Of a stretch of 64,000 bases of DNA, positions 44,247 to 56,397 are shown piece by piece. The stretch spans positions 6,577,098 to 6,641,097 of the forward strand of contig CAIIXF020000001.1 of assembly GCA_903813345.2 (NCBI GenBank), given 5' to 3'. The stretch comes from Owenia fusiformis (taxonomy: Eukaryota; Annelida; Polychaeta; Sabellida; Oweniidae). Made by a program: the position numbers and the translations under genes. Numbering within the stretch: position 1 is the first letter of the stretch; the number at the start of each line of letters is the position of its first letter. Below the pieces are notes generated by a model, which was not told the origin of the DNA, made no database searches, and saw only the letters and a program-made list of their open reading frames with translations.

Positions 44247-45074
44247 CATGTTTATGTATGATTGGAAATGCTGTTTTGTTCCAATACATACAATACAATG
44301 GAAATAACCAATAAATGATTCCTTTTCATTGCAATGTATTATATAGATTGTGTCAGTTATGTATTTACTATTTAGCATGTAAAATCCATTCAGTACAGTG
44401 AGATAATTGATAAGTAGTTCATCTATCAACCTGCAAACAAGTTGTTTGTCTGTAGAATTTACTGGATTGAATGCCCTTGTATGAATCCTACTTGGTCATA
44501 TGTTCATCATGTGTCCATCTGTTGGTTAAGTCTTCAATCACTCCCATGTGTCTTATAAGTCTAACTGAGAAGGATATTGCTCAACAGGTTTGGACCATTT
44601 ACAAGTTAAAAAATCATACTCAGCTAGTAAGTAGGCACCCGAGGAACCTACTAAACAATATGAATGACAACCTAAACATGTTGCCTTGATTCTAATCAAC
44701 AAAATGGAAAATAACTTTGCACATGTTAAGGTTGCTCTTAGTGAGATCATAAGAGAAGAAATGAACATGTTTCGTAACAATGCAAGCAACAAAAGTAGGG
44801 AAGACAGGAAATGCTATAACCATACCTCAGACTGTACGCCTTACCTAATCTGTTTAAATGATTGAATTTTACTGTTTCACTTTAAACTTTATACAGTTTC
44901 TGGCAAAATCCACATTTTCCAGTTGGAACATTTCATCAATTTAATAATAAAATGTACACACTAAAAGTAATTTACATTCTTGAATGTTTTATTCATATTC
45001 TATTTTTTTGTTGTTGTCATAAGTTTTGAGAGACCCCAAGTATGATAAAATTTGAAAGTCTCTAATAATGTCTT

Positions 45075-48000
45075 TTAGAATTCCATCATTCTGTCCATAT
45101 CTACAAGCACTTCATTTGTGTGTTTACCTGAAATAAAGTGTACATCTGTAAATATATATTTAAAATAAATTGATTTAATAGGACCTGGAATTGATTGAGG
45201 CCACCTATGTGAACCGTTTTTAAAAACATGGGCTTGTATGAATAAAAATCTCTAATAAATCTCTAATATAACTTTCATATCTGTAAATGAATTATAAATA
45301 CATCTACAGAAAACCTTGTCAAGTGTAACCGGTAACTGGTACACTCAGTCTCAAGATCCATTAAACTCATGTTCATTGAACCTCTATAAGTTAAACAACT
45401 CCTAAGAGAAACACTTGGAACCAAGGATGTTCAACTTTCACAGGTTTTACTGTCCAACATTATAGTCCTCTCGAGTACAAGTTTCTCAGGCTTCAGACTA
45501 CTTTAGGATTACCATCTATTTTCAACAATCAAGTAATTCTCCCATCAGAGAGGGATGATATAAATACATGATATAGTTCACTTACTCATGTCTATTATGT
45601 TATGTGAGGCTCCTACTAAACAATCCTTGAGTTCACTCCTAGCCCCAATGGTGCCATGTTCACATATAACACAGCCAGTAATGGTACTCCTGTAACAACA
45701 TTTCCAAAGTGTAGATATTCATTAACTGATTAATGTCCATGTACATGGTAGACCAAGTAAGGTTGGACCTCTTGCATACTGACACTTTGCAAACAGATCC
45801 AAGGTCCTACTAAGCCCACTTTAATTATTCAATGTATACAGATAAGAAGAGTGGCCTAAAATCAATGCTCAACTTTGATTTGAACAAAATACACTTTGTT
45901 ATTGTAGCCATAAGATCAATTTTGCAACTCCTAACATATATATGACACTTACCCTTCACTTATAGTGACATGGTTCATAATTACTGAATTTGTGATTTTC
46001 ACTTTCTCTCCTATGCTGCAATGTTTTCCGATATTTGACCTCTTGACCCCTGACCTCTCCCCAACCTTGACCCCTTCAGCTACTATGCTATCAGGGCTGA
46101 CTTGAGACTTTGACTCAAGGGTGGCTGATGGGTGGATATTTCTAGAATCTACTCCCCAGGTTGATATATGTTTTGGAACCTGAAAACAGATATTTTTGAT
46201 TTTGTGAATCAATTAATGTAACAACGAGGTAACTGAGAGTTCAAAATATTTGTTGCAGATTGAAAATACATTAAAACAAATTATAACATCAGCTTGGAAA
46301 ATATAATATCATGTAGATTAAGACAAGGATGGCAAATCAAGACTGAATTTCTATGCAAACCTTGTCTCTATCTCTTTTAATTTCTTTAATAATCTGACAA
46401 AATACGTCATAATGGAAATATAGTGAACTCACCATTCTGTTGACTTCACAGAATGTTGCTAGGGTATTTGCTCTGATACAGATTCCTTCATTCATAATGT
46501 GCGTATAGCATCGTATCTTGTTGCCGTGGTAACAATCATCCATATCTCCCCTGTGATCATTCCATGTTGACATTTCATGCACCAAAGATGTCAGATCATC
46601 TTCCTTCACATAGTCATATATATCTAAATATAGACAATAAATGTTAAAGTAGTGTTAAAATAAAAAAAAATATCCTCTACATTGTGTACACAAAAAGTTT
46701 AGAACATTTCATAAAAAATTTAGTTATTACATTTTCTATAAAAATTCAAAATGTGAGTGACTTAAGTGCCCCTTATGCTTATGGGAAAATATTTGGACCA
46801 GTTTGCACATGACATTAGAATCTTAAAACATAAAATATGGCAGTTTGCAGTGCATTCTACACATTTCAAAGGGAATGTCCCCTATGTCCCACATTAAATT
46901 CTACACAAAATCACTTTTGATGTGTGATTGTGTGATAAGATGATAATTCTGAACATCATCATTGCAATCTACATTTTGGCCTTGCACTACCAAACTGAGT
47001 GAAGAATTTAGTATGAGACAGCCTCTAACCTTTCTTGATGCCTCCAGACTCCGCCTCTGTGTGCACCATACTATTCTCTGGGTCTGTGTCTTTAGGCTTT
47101 GGCTTGGAGAACTGCTTTCTCACAAGGTAGGGAATAAACTCCCCCTTTAATGTTGATATAGACCTAAACAATAACAATCCAATGAGGAACAATTTCCTGC
47201 ATACATATATTTTCACGAATAAGATCAAATTAAAATAATCCTTGAAAACTACTGTAAACTACTGTATATTTCGCTAATTTTCAGTTTTTGAAATTTCGCG
47301 GCTATTAATTTCCGCAGATTTGTCATACAGGATCACTCTTTCGACTTTGATATCAGCCATGGTTGTTCCTTCACCCAATGATTTTGGCTTCTTATTAAGT
47401 CTTTTCGTTAGAATGTTCATTTTAATACAGTAATAATAATGATCTCTCTTCTAATTTCTCTTTTTCAAAACTCAAAATGTCACGTTTTTACCTATTATTG
47501 CCCAGCAGTTTCCAAAAACTCGCCAAAAGGGCGAAATATAGTAGTGAGCGAAAATTACTGGGAGTACATTACATGAAATATAGTTTATCTTCTAGGGAAT
47601 ATATACATTTCAAAGTTTATATCTCATTCACAAAACATAAAAAATCATTAGGCCTAATTGTTAAATTCTATGATCTTGCAACAATTCCACCAGGTTTACC
47701 TGTCTGAAAGTAGCAGATCTAAGACCCATTTCTTCATGATGTATAAATGACCATCCATCAGGCGTGTCTGTATACGCATGTGTGGATGTCTGAAACAAGG
47801 GGTATTATAGTCACAATTAGCATTTCATTTTCAAATAATAAAAGTTGATCAATGGACATTTTCCCTTAAAAGGAGATCTTTCAATTCAGAGGCAATGTAT
47901 CGATCTAAAGATAAAACATTCTTAACATAAAAGTACAGCATGTCAAACAATAATTACTCGTACTATATTAAATGTTCAATCTCAAGCAAATTTGTAACTT

Positions 48001-49530
48001 AACAAAAGTATGTCTAGACCTTACATTTGAAAATGATATTTACCTTTTTAAAACTGATCTTCTGAATGAAACCTTTTCTTCATAGTCGGCTTCTGATGCC
48101 ATGAACAACAACCTGTAACCCTTTTCATCTGTTCCAATGAAGTCCCTTTCTGAAGCAAAAAAATAGATACTGGTATGTCATGTATGTCACACTGAAAATT
48201 CACACAATAAACATGATATGATAAAAAAATTCAATTGAAAGTAAAATTCCAATTTCTATTTCAGCATGAACACATGTATGATTCATTACACTTTTATTTT
48301 TTCAGGAATTAAAATGAAAGTGATATTATCAAAGTTGTAGACTCTCTGTTTGTAAAGTGTGAAATCAGTGATAGATAGGAATTTCTTCATAAATGGTAAA
48401 TGGACATTACAGTATTTGTAAAAATTTTAATCAGAACATTTCAATTTTTAATTTTGTGTTCAACAATAACATGTAGATATCAATAGGCAAATGTGAAAAA
48501 TATAACCTATTTAAATAATCGGTAGTTACAATCATGAAAATTACATAGGTAACATCGTACTGATCTACAATGGATAATTGACATAGGTCTTACCTATTTT
48601 TTTCTTTTTAGTACCAGGGGATGGTAATTCTCCAGTAGGGTCAGGACTTGGGGCCATCAAACATGTGACTGTGGAGTCATATGTTCTGTGAATGTCTGCC
48701 AGCTTATGTAGAGCTAAGTCTGTTACGAGATCACAACTGATTACAAGCACATCAGTCTACAAGTACAACAGAAAATCAGTGGGAGAAAGACAAATTTCAT
48801 TAATTTTGCCATATAACATTCATTGTCATATACTATCACACATAGTTCACAAATCTGTTCTATTTCTAGGTAAATTCATAAATCAAAAAGTGCATTCTAA
48901 ATTTCATTTTGAACTAGAGAGAACTGCAATTTATAAATGACCTGTATAGTATCATGAGGTACCTTTATTTTATCCTTGATATGCCTAAGAGAGTCTGCTG
49001 TTCCCCAATCTTCTTCATCTGGTATAGGAACTATATCCAGCTTTAGCTTTAGGTCACACATCTCTAGCACCTTTTGGAAGTCTTGTTTATATGTCTCTGT
49101 GACAACCAGGATCACCTCTGAAAAATAATAACAAGTAAAAGATAATCATCGGTGGTTTCTCATGGAATTTTCCACTGGGTGCAAAATTCTAATTTAATTC
49201 ATTCCAACTTCAAAATGTCAACCCAAAAAATGGTCAATGACAGTGTATTGCAATATTTCTTGATATTGAAAATGTTCAGCAAGGAGCAACTGCATGCAAA
49301 CGGTTCAACAAGGTCCTGAGGTCCAGTTGCATGTCTCTAATCTATATATTATATATATGTCCAATTATGAAGTGTACCATACCTTCAAATCCAGCTGACT
49401 TGAGTGTGTGCAGAGGATAATAGACCATGGGGAGATTGGCAATGGGGAGGAGACCCTTAGGTGTCCCTGCAGTGAGATCAGTCATCCTGGAGCCCTTACC
49501 CCCAGCCATCACAACTGCCTGGAACTCCAT
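45075..49530 (-). CDS. EIF2B3: EIF2B3, translation initiation factor eIF2B gamma subunit
   Basis: With the epsilon subunit it forms the catalytic pair of eIF2B, the GDP-GTP exchange factor for eIF2 in the cytosol. Coding exons on the minus strand: 49530-49383, 49117-48963, 48756-48594, 48149-48044, 47789-47700, 47163-47030, 46623-46433, 46179-45953, 45689-45586, 45127-45075 (TAA). Phases agree throughout and give 456 aa; human is 452. The N-terminus is a nucleotidyltransferase-like domain ([20 protein letters not shown], then [11 protein letters not shown], then [17 protein letters not shown]). [11 protein letters not shown] marks the linker. The C-terminus has hexapeptide left-handed beta-helix repeats ([20 protein letters not shown], then [20 protein letters not shown]) and ends [14 protein letters not shown] chose ATG 49530 over an in-frame upstream TTG because it matches the family start. 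It is head to head with MARS1. Confidence 0.97.
47259..47545. mobile_element. Possible miniature inverted-repeat element in EIF2B3 intron 5
   Basis: ACTGTATATTTCGCTAATTT at the left roughly mirrors GGGCGAAATATAGTA at the right, with TTCGCGGCTATTAATTTCCG inside. The termini match only about 13 bp, so the call is tentative. Confidence 0.35.
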
Positions 49531-50198
49531 GTTGTCCAAAAATCTGCTACCTGCAAATGTAAATGCATATACATTATACAGTTATTGTGATCTATTCTTT
49601 CTTTTTTCAAAGATCATTTGTGCTACACAAAATTGAATAAACAATGAAAGATTATGAGTATTTCAAAATTTACAGATTAGCAAAAGCAATGGGATTTTGA
49701 CCATTCAGATTTGGGCCAATGGGATTCGGACCAATGTGATTTGGAGCAATGGGGTGACCCCTCCAATACTTGAATAGTTGGGTGCATCGTTTCATGACTC
49801 AAGTCTACATTCTTGGACTGAGTAGGTATCACAGCTGTAGTCAGTCTCAGACTGAAAAAATGTGATGCAACAAAATTTCATATGCAATTGCAATTGGAAT
49901 AAATTTCTTTCATTCGAAGCCTCTATCAAAACGTAATAGGGCTTAATACAGTGACATATCATATGCTGACACGAATGAAGATTAAATTTTAGTTAAATAA
50001 ATGATACATTACCTGCAATAATGATGTTTGAATCAACTACAAGCCAGATTTTCGAAGCCGGATGTGCTTTAGATTCACAAAAGCTGATACTCGATAGAAA
50101 TTTAATTGCACTTCCTGCTCACATTTCTGATGAAATTTTTATCACATTTTATTTGATTGTAGAGTATATTCTGTATTGTTTTATAAATAAAAGACATC
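49531..50198. promoter_or_regulatory. Head-to-head intergenic region of EIF2B3 and MARS1
   Basis: A 668-bp spacer holding both 5' leaders. A minus-strand acceptor-like TTTGCAG at about 49552-49558 and a donor-like CAGGTAATG near 50010 would allow a 5' UTR intron for EIF2B3. An array of 15-bp units (GGGATTCGGACCAAT type) ending TGACCCCT lies at about 49690-49770. No TATA box stands out. Confidence 0.4.
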
Positions 50199-53100
50199 AT
50201 GAAGTTGTATACAAACAGTGGAAACTATGAGACTATAAAGATTTTAATTTCAGGCAACATATCTGGACAGAGACTTGAACATGTTGAAGTTCAAAATTCA
50301 GGTGAGAGTTTCAGTACTTTATTTGGCTGTGTTTTGTTTTGATCCGATATTCGTTGTAAATAAGCGGCTTAATAAACTAGAAATGTTATAACTAGGCCTT
50401 GGAACCGTCTTTCTACTTGGTAAAAAGTCATATCAAGTCCAGAATCCGTACCTCCTTCTTCCCCCTGCTATTACCAATTTGGAAGCGCCCGATTTAACTG
50501 AATCACATGATCTAATTATGCGCAATGACTTATACATGATTTCTGTCGCAGTGTTGCGACAGCCGATCAGATTGTGAGTTCTTAATCGGGGGAAATATAT
50601 ATTCTAGATTTTGAAGCCCTGTGATCGGAGGATGGGATGCACTCATCTTGATTCACAAGGTTTCATTTGCTCCAACTTCAGATGAGTTCGCCTGGATATT
50701 TAGTATCTGGCAGCATATCATTAGAACTACGTTATTGTCTATACTGTCTATCCCGCGTGCATATCCTGTATCCGCTACCTACCACTAACTTACAGTTGTC
50801 ATCATCATCATCTTTCTAATATAATTGCTCTATTACAATTGATAAGTATGCTTCGGATAAGTCGGAGGCAGTGAATATGTTAGTCTGTCAAATACATTCA
50901 TATTCAATCAAAGATAAAAATGTTTGTATGTCTTCAATTGTAATGCTTTCCAGGAATAAATTGTTTAACAGCTTTCAATACATGTATCAGTTCATACTAC
51001 AAATATATAGCACTCATTGTCATTATCCCAATGAACAAAGTTCAGAAGAGATATAGTGAAGCCGTCAGTCTGTCTGTCAGTCTGTCCATCCAGAAGATAA
51101 CTATCTATATAGTAGATGGATATTTCCTGAAAAAGTGGGGTGAATAGTTAAACGCAAAAAAATTCAAGAAGGCCACCATTTTAAAAATAATGGGTATTTT
51201 TGAAAATCTTCATTTTTTGAAAGGCAATTGAGAGTAGATTGCAAATATTGTATCCTTTTCTGATGCGGGACACTTTAAATTCAAAATGGCTGCCTAATGT
51301 GGGATTTTACAATAATTTTCAAATCTTTTCAAAGCATGGCTATAATATACTCAAATTGAAGGGATTTTAGAGAAGAACACAATCATGGTATTCTTTTTCT
51401 GATTCATGGCTCAGAAAATTCAAAATGTCTACCAAGAGCAGGAATTTGAGATTTTGAAACTCCTATACTCCTACATTTATCTGATACATCTCTAATGTTT
51501 GTCTTTTGATATCTCTGCCAGCCAAATGATTTAAACAAGGATAGAGTAGATGGTAAATGTAACATTGTGACAAATGCAAATTCTTGAATACAGTGTTCAT
51601 TGGGATTAAATACTCAGTAGAGTTGCTGATTTCTAAGTAGTTAACTTTTGTGTATTTGTTGGTCATTCAACATAGAGTTTCTACTATGAGATATGCTTTC
51701 CAGGTGAAGTCAAGTGTCAATTGTTCTCTGATAGATTCCCAGTCCTGGAAGTATCCACAAGCCTTGTTTTGCAGTCACCCAATGCAGCATGCAGGTAGAA
51801 TTTATGTATAGATTTATAGTGATGTGTATAGATTTATAGTGTCAGTTATGTTGATGAATGATGATCTATAGATTTGGGCACTAGAAATGGTCATATTAAC
51901 ATATTTGCCAATCCATTTTTAATAAATAATGAATCAAAACATCAACAACATGAATAATGTTGCGCTTTGTGTTTTTTGGCTCAGACATTTATTAAGTCCA
52001 TGGAATTGAGTAATATGATTTCAATAAAATATCAAGGAAATAAATGGTCTTAATTTATTTTAATTCAATTAGATATGTACTGGCTAAAGGAGGTAAAGAT
52101 ATTGATGATATCCATATTGATGAGTGGCTGGAGTGGGAGAGCTCTGTTCTCAAGGTAAGGGTTTTATAACTTTAAATATTGACTGATTATTAAAACTAGA
52201 TGCTCTTTTTTAATTGTAAAATAATACAAAAATGGTAAAATTCCTTATAATTCAGGATTTTCTTATGAACTCATTTTTTATTAAAATTTGATTTCATGAT
52301 GAATTTCATTATTTTGTTTTTTTAGACGTGTGATTTCAATAAATCCATATTAAAGATTCTATTTATTTCAGCCTTCATTGCTGCCATATTTAGTGAGTTT
52401 ACTGAATAAAAGCCAGGTGGATAATAAACTTGCTGCAAATTTGCAACCATGTCTTCAACACATAGAAATGGCACTGAAGAGAACTGGGTACATTTATGGG
52501 GTAAGTGATGCATGAATGATGGTCTTTTAGAGTCACATTTGTAGATCACCTTACCTGAATGAAAGGGAAGGGTGACTAAAAACTTTAAAGAAACCCAACA
52601 AGAACAACAAACAAACCCAACAATAGGTTTAAGACAAGGAGGATTGATCCCAGCATTCCTTGCTGATTGTCTGATGTCATTGGGGTCGTGACCTTTTGGT
52701 CATGTAGTTCACTGGAATTTGTTGAAATTTTATATGTGCCTACTTAGAAGCATATTACACTTTCTTATGACAATATGGCTAGTGTACAACCATTTCGAAA
52801 ATGGTAGCCATTTTTTTGTTTGTTATTTTACGATTTTTGCTATAACTGTAAAAGTCGTAGAAGGATTTTGTAAAAATGGCAGCCATGGCTGTTTGATTGG
52901 ATTTGCTATGCTCTGGTATTGCTGTTATCTAGTTCATCTCATATGTTTATTTCAGGCCTCAGTAACAGCAGCTGATATTGTAATGTGGAGCACATTGAGC
53001 CCACTTCTATCAGGGAAGGACACTGCAGGTAATAAAAAACATGTACATACACTGTATGTACTGAAGGATTGCAAGGAGATATTTTTGGATTCAATATAAT

Positions 53101-53629
53101 ATTGTCAGGCCTATAGCCACCTTTTGCCAAGGGGGTTCACTTTTCAAAAAATTCTATTGGCGGTTCATATTTGACAACTTTGGCCCAAGATCACCTGAAA
53201 ACTGACAAGAATGGGGAAAAACTGCATGCTTTTGAAAGAATTTTTGGCCAGGGGGGGGGTCATTAACCCTTTTGGCAATGGGCCATAGTGTAACTAAAAG
53301 TCACTGGTCCAATGCCTTTTGCAAGCTTGATAGAAATATTTTGAAGCTAGATTAGTGAAAAGTCTGACAGATCAATTGTTCACAGCTTAATATAAGAATA
53401 TATATATACAAATATGATAGGTTTTATTTAATAGATGTATTACTTCATCAAAATCAGACTTTGGTTTTATAATTGATATGTTAACACATACCTTGTTTCT
53501 TCAGCCATAAGTCCCACTGTTCTACCTGCAACCTATGGATGGTTTAAAAAGATGGTGGATGATGCAAGTTTCAAATCAGCAGCTCAAGTTGTAGCTCAAA
53601 ACAAACCCCTGTCTCTAGAAGTCTTCAAG
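50199..53629 (+). CDS. MARS1: MARS1, cytosolic methionyl-tRNA synthetase, N-terminal GST-like region (partial)
   Basis: Charges tRNA-Met; the N-terminal GST-like domain docks the enzyme in the multi-synthetase complex. Six exons are visible: 50199-50301, 51704-51794, 52073-52154, 52372-52500, 52956-53028 and 53505-53629, joining in frame to 201 codons. The start MKLYTNSGNYETIKILISG is a GST N-terminal-like strand. RFPVLEVSTSLVLQSPNAAC followed by RYVLAKGG, then EWLEWESSVLKPSLLPYL and ADIVMWSTLSPLL, match vertebrate MARS1 in order. The Rossmann catalytic core (HIGH, KMSKS) is not seen anywhere to the right edge. The gene either continues past the window across a large intron holding the minus-strand gene at 56.4-57.2 kb, or is truncated. 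After the last exon the donor GTAATA is followed quickly by an in-frame TGA. Confidence 0.9.
51028..51440. mobile_element. Degraded hairpin/CCGTC element, family A (MARS1 intron 1)
   Basis: CCCAATGAACAAAGTTCAG (hairpin TGAAC-AAA-GTTCA at 51032-51044) is followed by a decayed GTCTGTCTGTCAGTCTGTCC tract and two rough copies of an AAAATGG-containing unit. It parallels the intact copy at 16951 in the same order. Confidence 0.6.
52770..52930. mobile_element. 3' fragment of a family A element (MARS1 intron 4)
   Basis: It carries AAAATGGTAGCCATTTTT, ACGATTTTTGCTATAACT, GTAAAAGTCGTAGAAGG and a terminal GATTGGATTTGCTATGCTC, matching the end of the 16951-18143 copy (GATGGGATTCGCTACGCTT). Confidence 0.55.
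53106..53290. mobile_element. CAGGCCCGTAGC element, copy 3 (MARS1 intron 5)
   Basis: It begins CAGGCCTATAGCCACCTTTT and contains GGGGTTCACTTTTCAAAAA and GGGGAAAAACTGCATGC as in copy 1; the right end is degraded to GGGCCATAGTG. Confidence 0.6.
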
Positions 53630-53805
53630 GTAATACCTTTTGGTTGACTTCATGTTAAATATGTAAAGAAATATAATTTTTGTTGACTCAAATACCGGAT
53701 ATTGATTTTGGTCTGAATTTAATAAGCTAATGCCTTATGGGCATATAATCTCAAGTTGGGTTAGGTATTTCTAATGTGCTGTCATGTCATGTCATTGGTG
53801 TAGTT

Positions 53806-54665
53806 GGCTCACACAGTGAGCCTATGGGATCGACCAGGCGTCCGTCCGTCCGTCAACATTGGCCACACAAATTAAAACTGCTATTCGGATTGAGTCATAT
53901 CCACATTCATTTTATGCATATCCATAATGCTTATTTGACCTATCATCGCCATTTCCCAAGTTCGCCCAGTTTCCGAGAAATTACGGATTTTGACGTCAAA
54001 AAGTCAAATTTTCTGTAAATACTAGACACTTTGTTGAAGTAGAACTTTCAAATAACTTTTAGTAGTTCCTGTATATGCAACGTATGTCCTCTGAAGATTT
54101 CAAAGCTCTTGGAATTACAGTTTTTGGTTTTTACTCTATAAAATTTGACAAAAAGTAGGACTAAGTCATTTTCAAGAAACTTTCTCATGTATAAAGTCAA
54201 TGGCAGGTTTTGTGATTGACAAGTTTCTCAAAGTTTGCCTTATACTTGATCATTTCTTGCAATGAATTACATCATTACTAGATTTAAGCATTCCCTACAT
54301 ATTGCTCAATATATGTCAGTATCAAATTTTTACCGTTTTTGTGATATTTCACGTCAAAAAACAGTAAAAATAAGTTATTTTTCAACTTGCTTCAATTTGA
54401 CCAAATATTTTTTTGAAAATCATCTACAAGTTGCCAGGAGTTCAAATCTGACATTAGTTTTAGGATTTGATCTTTACTTGACCTTCAGTGACCTTCGAAA
54501 GGTCAAAAAAGTTGATTTTTCAAATTGATTTTTGGATGTAAATTTTGGTCAGCTTAATCACAAAAGACCTTACTGAGCTCTGAATTAGTAAAATTTTCAA
54601 GGTCAAAGGTCATCAAACTAGGTCACACAACTGTGCTATCTACAATCTAAGTTTCTCAAAGTTCG
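53806..54665. mobile_element. Hairpin/CCGTC element, family C, with AGGTCA-type interior
   Basis: It opens with the hairpin GGCTCAC-ACA-GTGAGCC (53806-53822), then GATCGACCAGGCGTCCGTCC and a unique leader. From about 54370 the interior resembles the family B satellite (CAACTTGCTTCAATTTGACC, ATCATCTACAAGTTG, GACCTTCAGTGACCTTCG, AAAGGTCA). The right boundary is uncertain. Confidence 0.6.
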
Positions 54666-55244
54666 AGACTACAAATCTAAATCAATATTTTTGTTTGAAA
54701 GTCAGTATATACATTCCTCTGAAGGTTCAAACTGTGTGAGCACAGGAACGTGGGTCCTTCATTTTTGCCATAAGAATACATTTCTACTGATTGGTTATTT
54801 CTTTCATGAAATTTTGGGCATCAGTTACAATAGAATAAAGGATGATGGCAACTTTGATGAATTTGTTGAAATGACCAAGTATGCATGGAAACAGGCTTTA
54901 TCATGTGAATCAAAGGGGTTCCATTTACCAAACTTTTGGAGGGGAGTGTATGTCATCCATGTTTCATTGAAATATATCAGTAATATACATGTATATGATT
55001 TGCATATACTATACATGTACGTGCACAGCAGTGTTGTAAAGTTACCTTTTGATACATTCTACAAATAAAGGATTGTTTGTTACAGCATAGGGATTAGTCA
55101 TATTTGTTAACTTATTGTCCCAACCTATAAGTGTGATCTAAAATACTAACAAATAATAGAATGAAAATGTTCTCATTTCTACCTGTACTTGTAGGTTGGC
55201 ATTTTATGTCATGGCAATATACAATAAACATGATATAATTTGAT
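54666..55244. other. Non-coding stretch after the family C element
   Basis: A 125-codon open frame (54691-55068) has no family resemblance or splice context matching MARS1. I see nothing else supportable. Confidence 0.3.
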
Positions 55245-56185
55245 GGTTAGAAAAAATATGAGTATATTTAAAATATATTTGTTATACACTGTGAAACTAC
55301 AAGGCATATGCTTGATAGAAATACATAATTAGTCATACTTCTAAAGGTCTAAAATTATTAAAGACTATAACCTAACACTTTTGTATTTAATATATATTTG
55401 TTATACAGAATGAAACCAGAAGGCATATATCACCATAATACATTGATTAGTACAAGATAGAAATTATCTAATCGTAGTTCTAATACTACCAAACATTATT
55501 AAAGACTATAACCTAGCACCTTTGTATTTAATATATATTTGTTAAACAGAATGAAACCAGAAGGCATATATCAGCATAATACTTTGATTAGTACAAAATA
55601 GAAATAATCTAATCATACTTCTAATACTACCAAACATTATTTAGAGGTTATGTCACTATCGTGGCATATATGCCCGAGGTCTCAGTGATATATGGCCCGA
55701 CCTTGGGAGGGACATTGATCTCTGAGAACCGAGGGCATATGTGCCACGATAGTGACATAAACGATTTATAACATACCTATGATGATGTAGACTGGTCAGA
55801 GAGTACCGTTTTCTTATAGAATTGACAAACAAATGGTTTGAAAATGATTGAAATGAGAGAAAAATTGCTTGCGCAGTTTTATCTTCGATTGATTGGTTAT
55901 GACGTCAGCGCCTTGACCAATCAGAAAGTTAGCGGGCGCGGGCTTTTCAAAACTTATATTGGCACGCTGTCTTGTGTACACTTTGCACTATACATCATCA
56001 TAGGTATGTTATAATAAAGACTATAACCTAGCACTTTTGTATTTAATATATATTTGGTGTACAGAATGAAACAAGAAGGCATATATCAGCATAATACATT
56101 GATTAGTACAAGATAGAAATAATCTAATCATACTTCTAATACTAAGTACAAGATAGAAATAATCTAATCATAGTTCTAATACTAC
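55245..56185 (+). repeat. About 130-bp tandem repeat interrupted by a palindromic insertion
   Basis: Units contain AAAGACTATAACCTAGCACT, TTTGTATTTAATATATATTT, AATGAAACCAGAAGGCATAT and TAGTACAAGATAGAAAT. Copies begin near 55360, 55500 and 56018, with partial ones outside. The gap between the second and third full copies is filled by the element at 55641-56012. Confidence 0.75.
55641..56012. mobile_element. Palindromic insertion within the tandem array
   Basis: GGTTATGTCACTATCGTGGC near 55647 pairs with GCCACGATAGTGACATAA near 55742. A second pair, TTATAACATACCTATGATGA near 55767 and TCATCATAGGTATGTTATAA near 55996, lies to the right. The array unit resumes exactly after it, which fixes the boundaries to within a few bases. 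The interior has TGACGTCA and CCAAT/ATTGG motifs but no gene. Confidence 0.65.
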
Positions 56186-56241
56186 CTCCGGGGGAGGGGG
56201 GGGGGTTCGCCCAAACCCTGCGAATCCCACCTACGGGCCTG
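56186..56241. mobile_element. 3' end fragment of the CAGGCCCGTAGC element, copy 4
   Basis: A G-rich run is followed by GGTTCGCCCAAACCCTGCGA and CACCTACGGGCCTG, matching the right end of copies 1 and 2. Confidence 0.65.
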
Positions 56242-56397
56242 CATTGTAAAAGATTTTAATATTGAAAAAGAAAGAGATACCGGATACATACATACATCAC
56301 AAAAAATGACATAATTTTGACAAGTTGTTCTCCAGTTCTCCTATTCTATATAAATTTAAAGCTGAATTTCTGAATCTGTGGAATATACTGGTACACC

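Larger units (their letters stand above)
42391..45074. other. Tail-to-tail spacer between XYLB and EIF2B3
   Basis: Apart from the elements above I see no gene. A minus-strand AATAAA (plus-strand TTTATT at 44988-44993) is placed to end EIF2B3 about 85 bases after its stop codon. The stretch 44250-44980 shows no further structure. Confidence 0.5.

Noticed and set aside
54691-55068. 125-codon open frame as a possible next MARS1 exon
   Set aside because: No resemblance to the methionyl-tRNA synthetase core and no matching acceptor phase.
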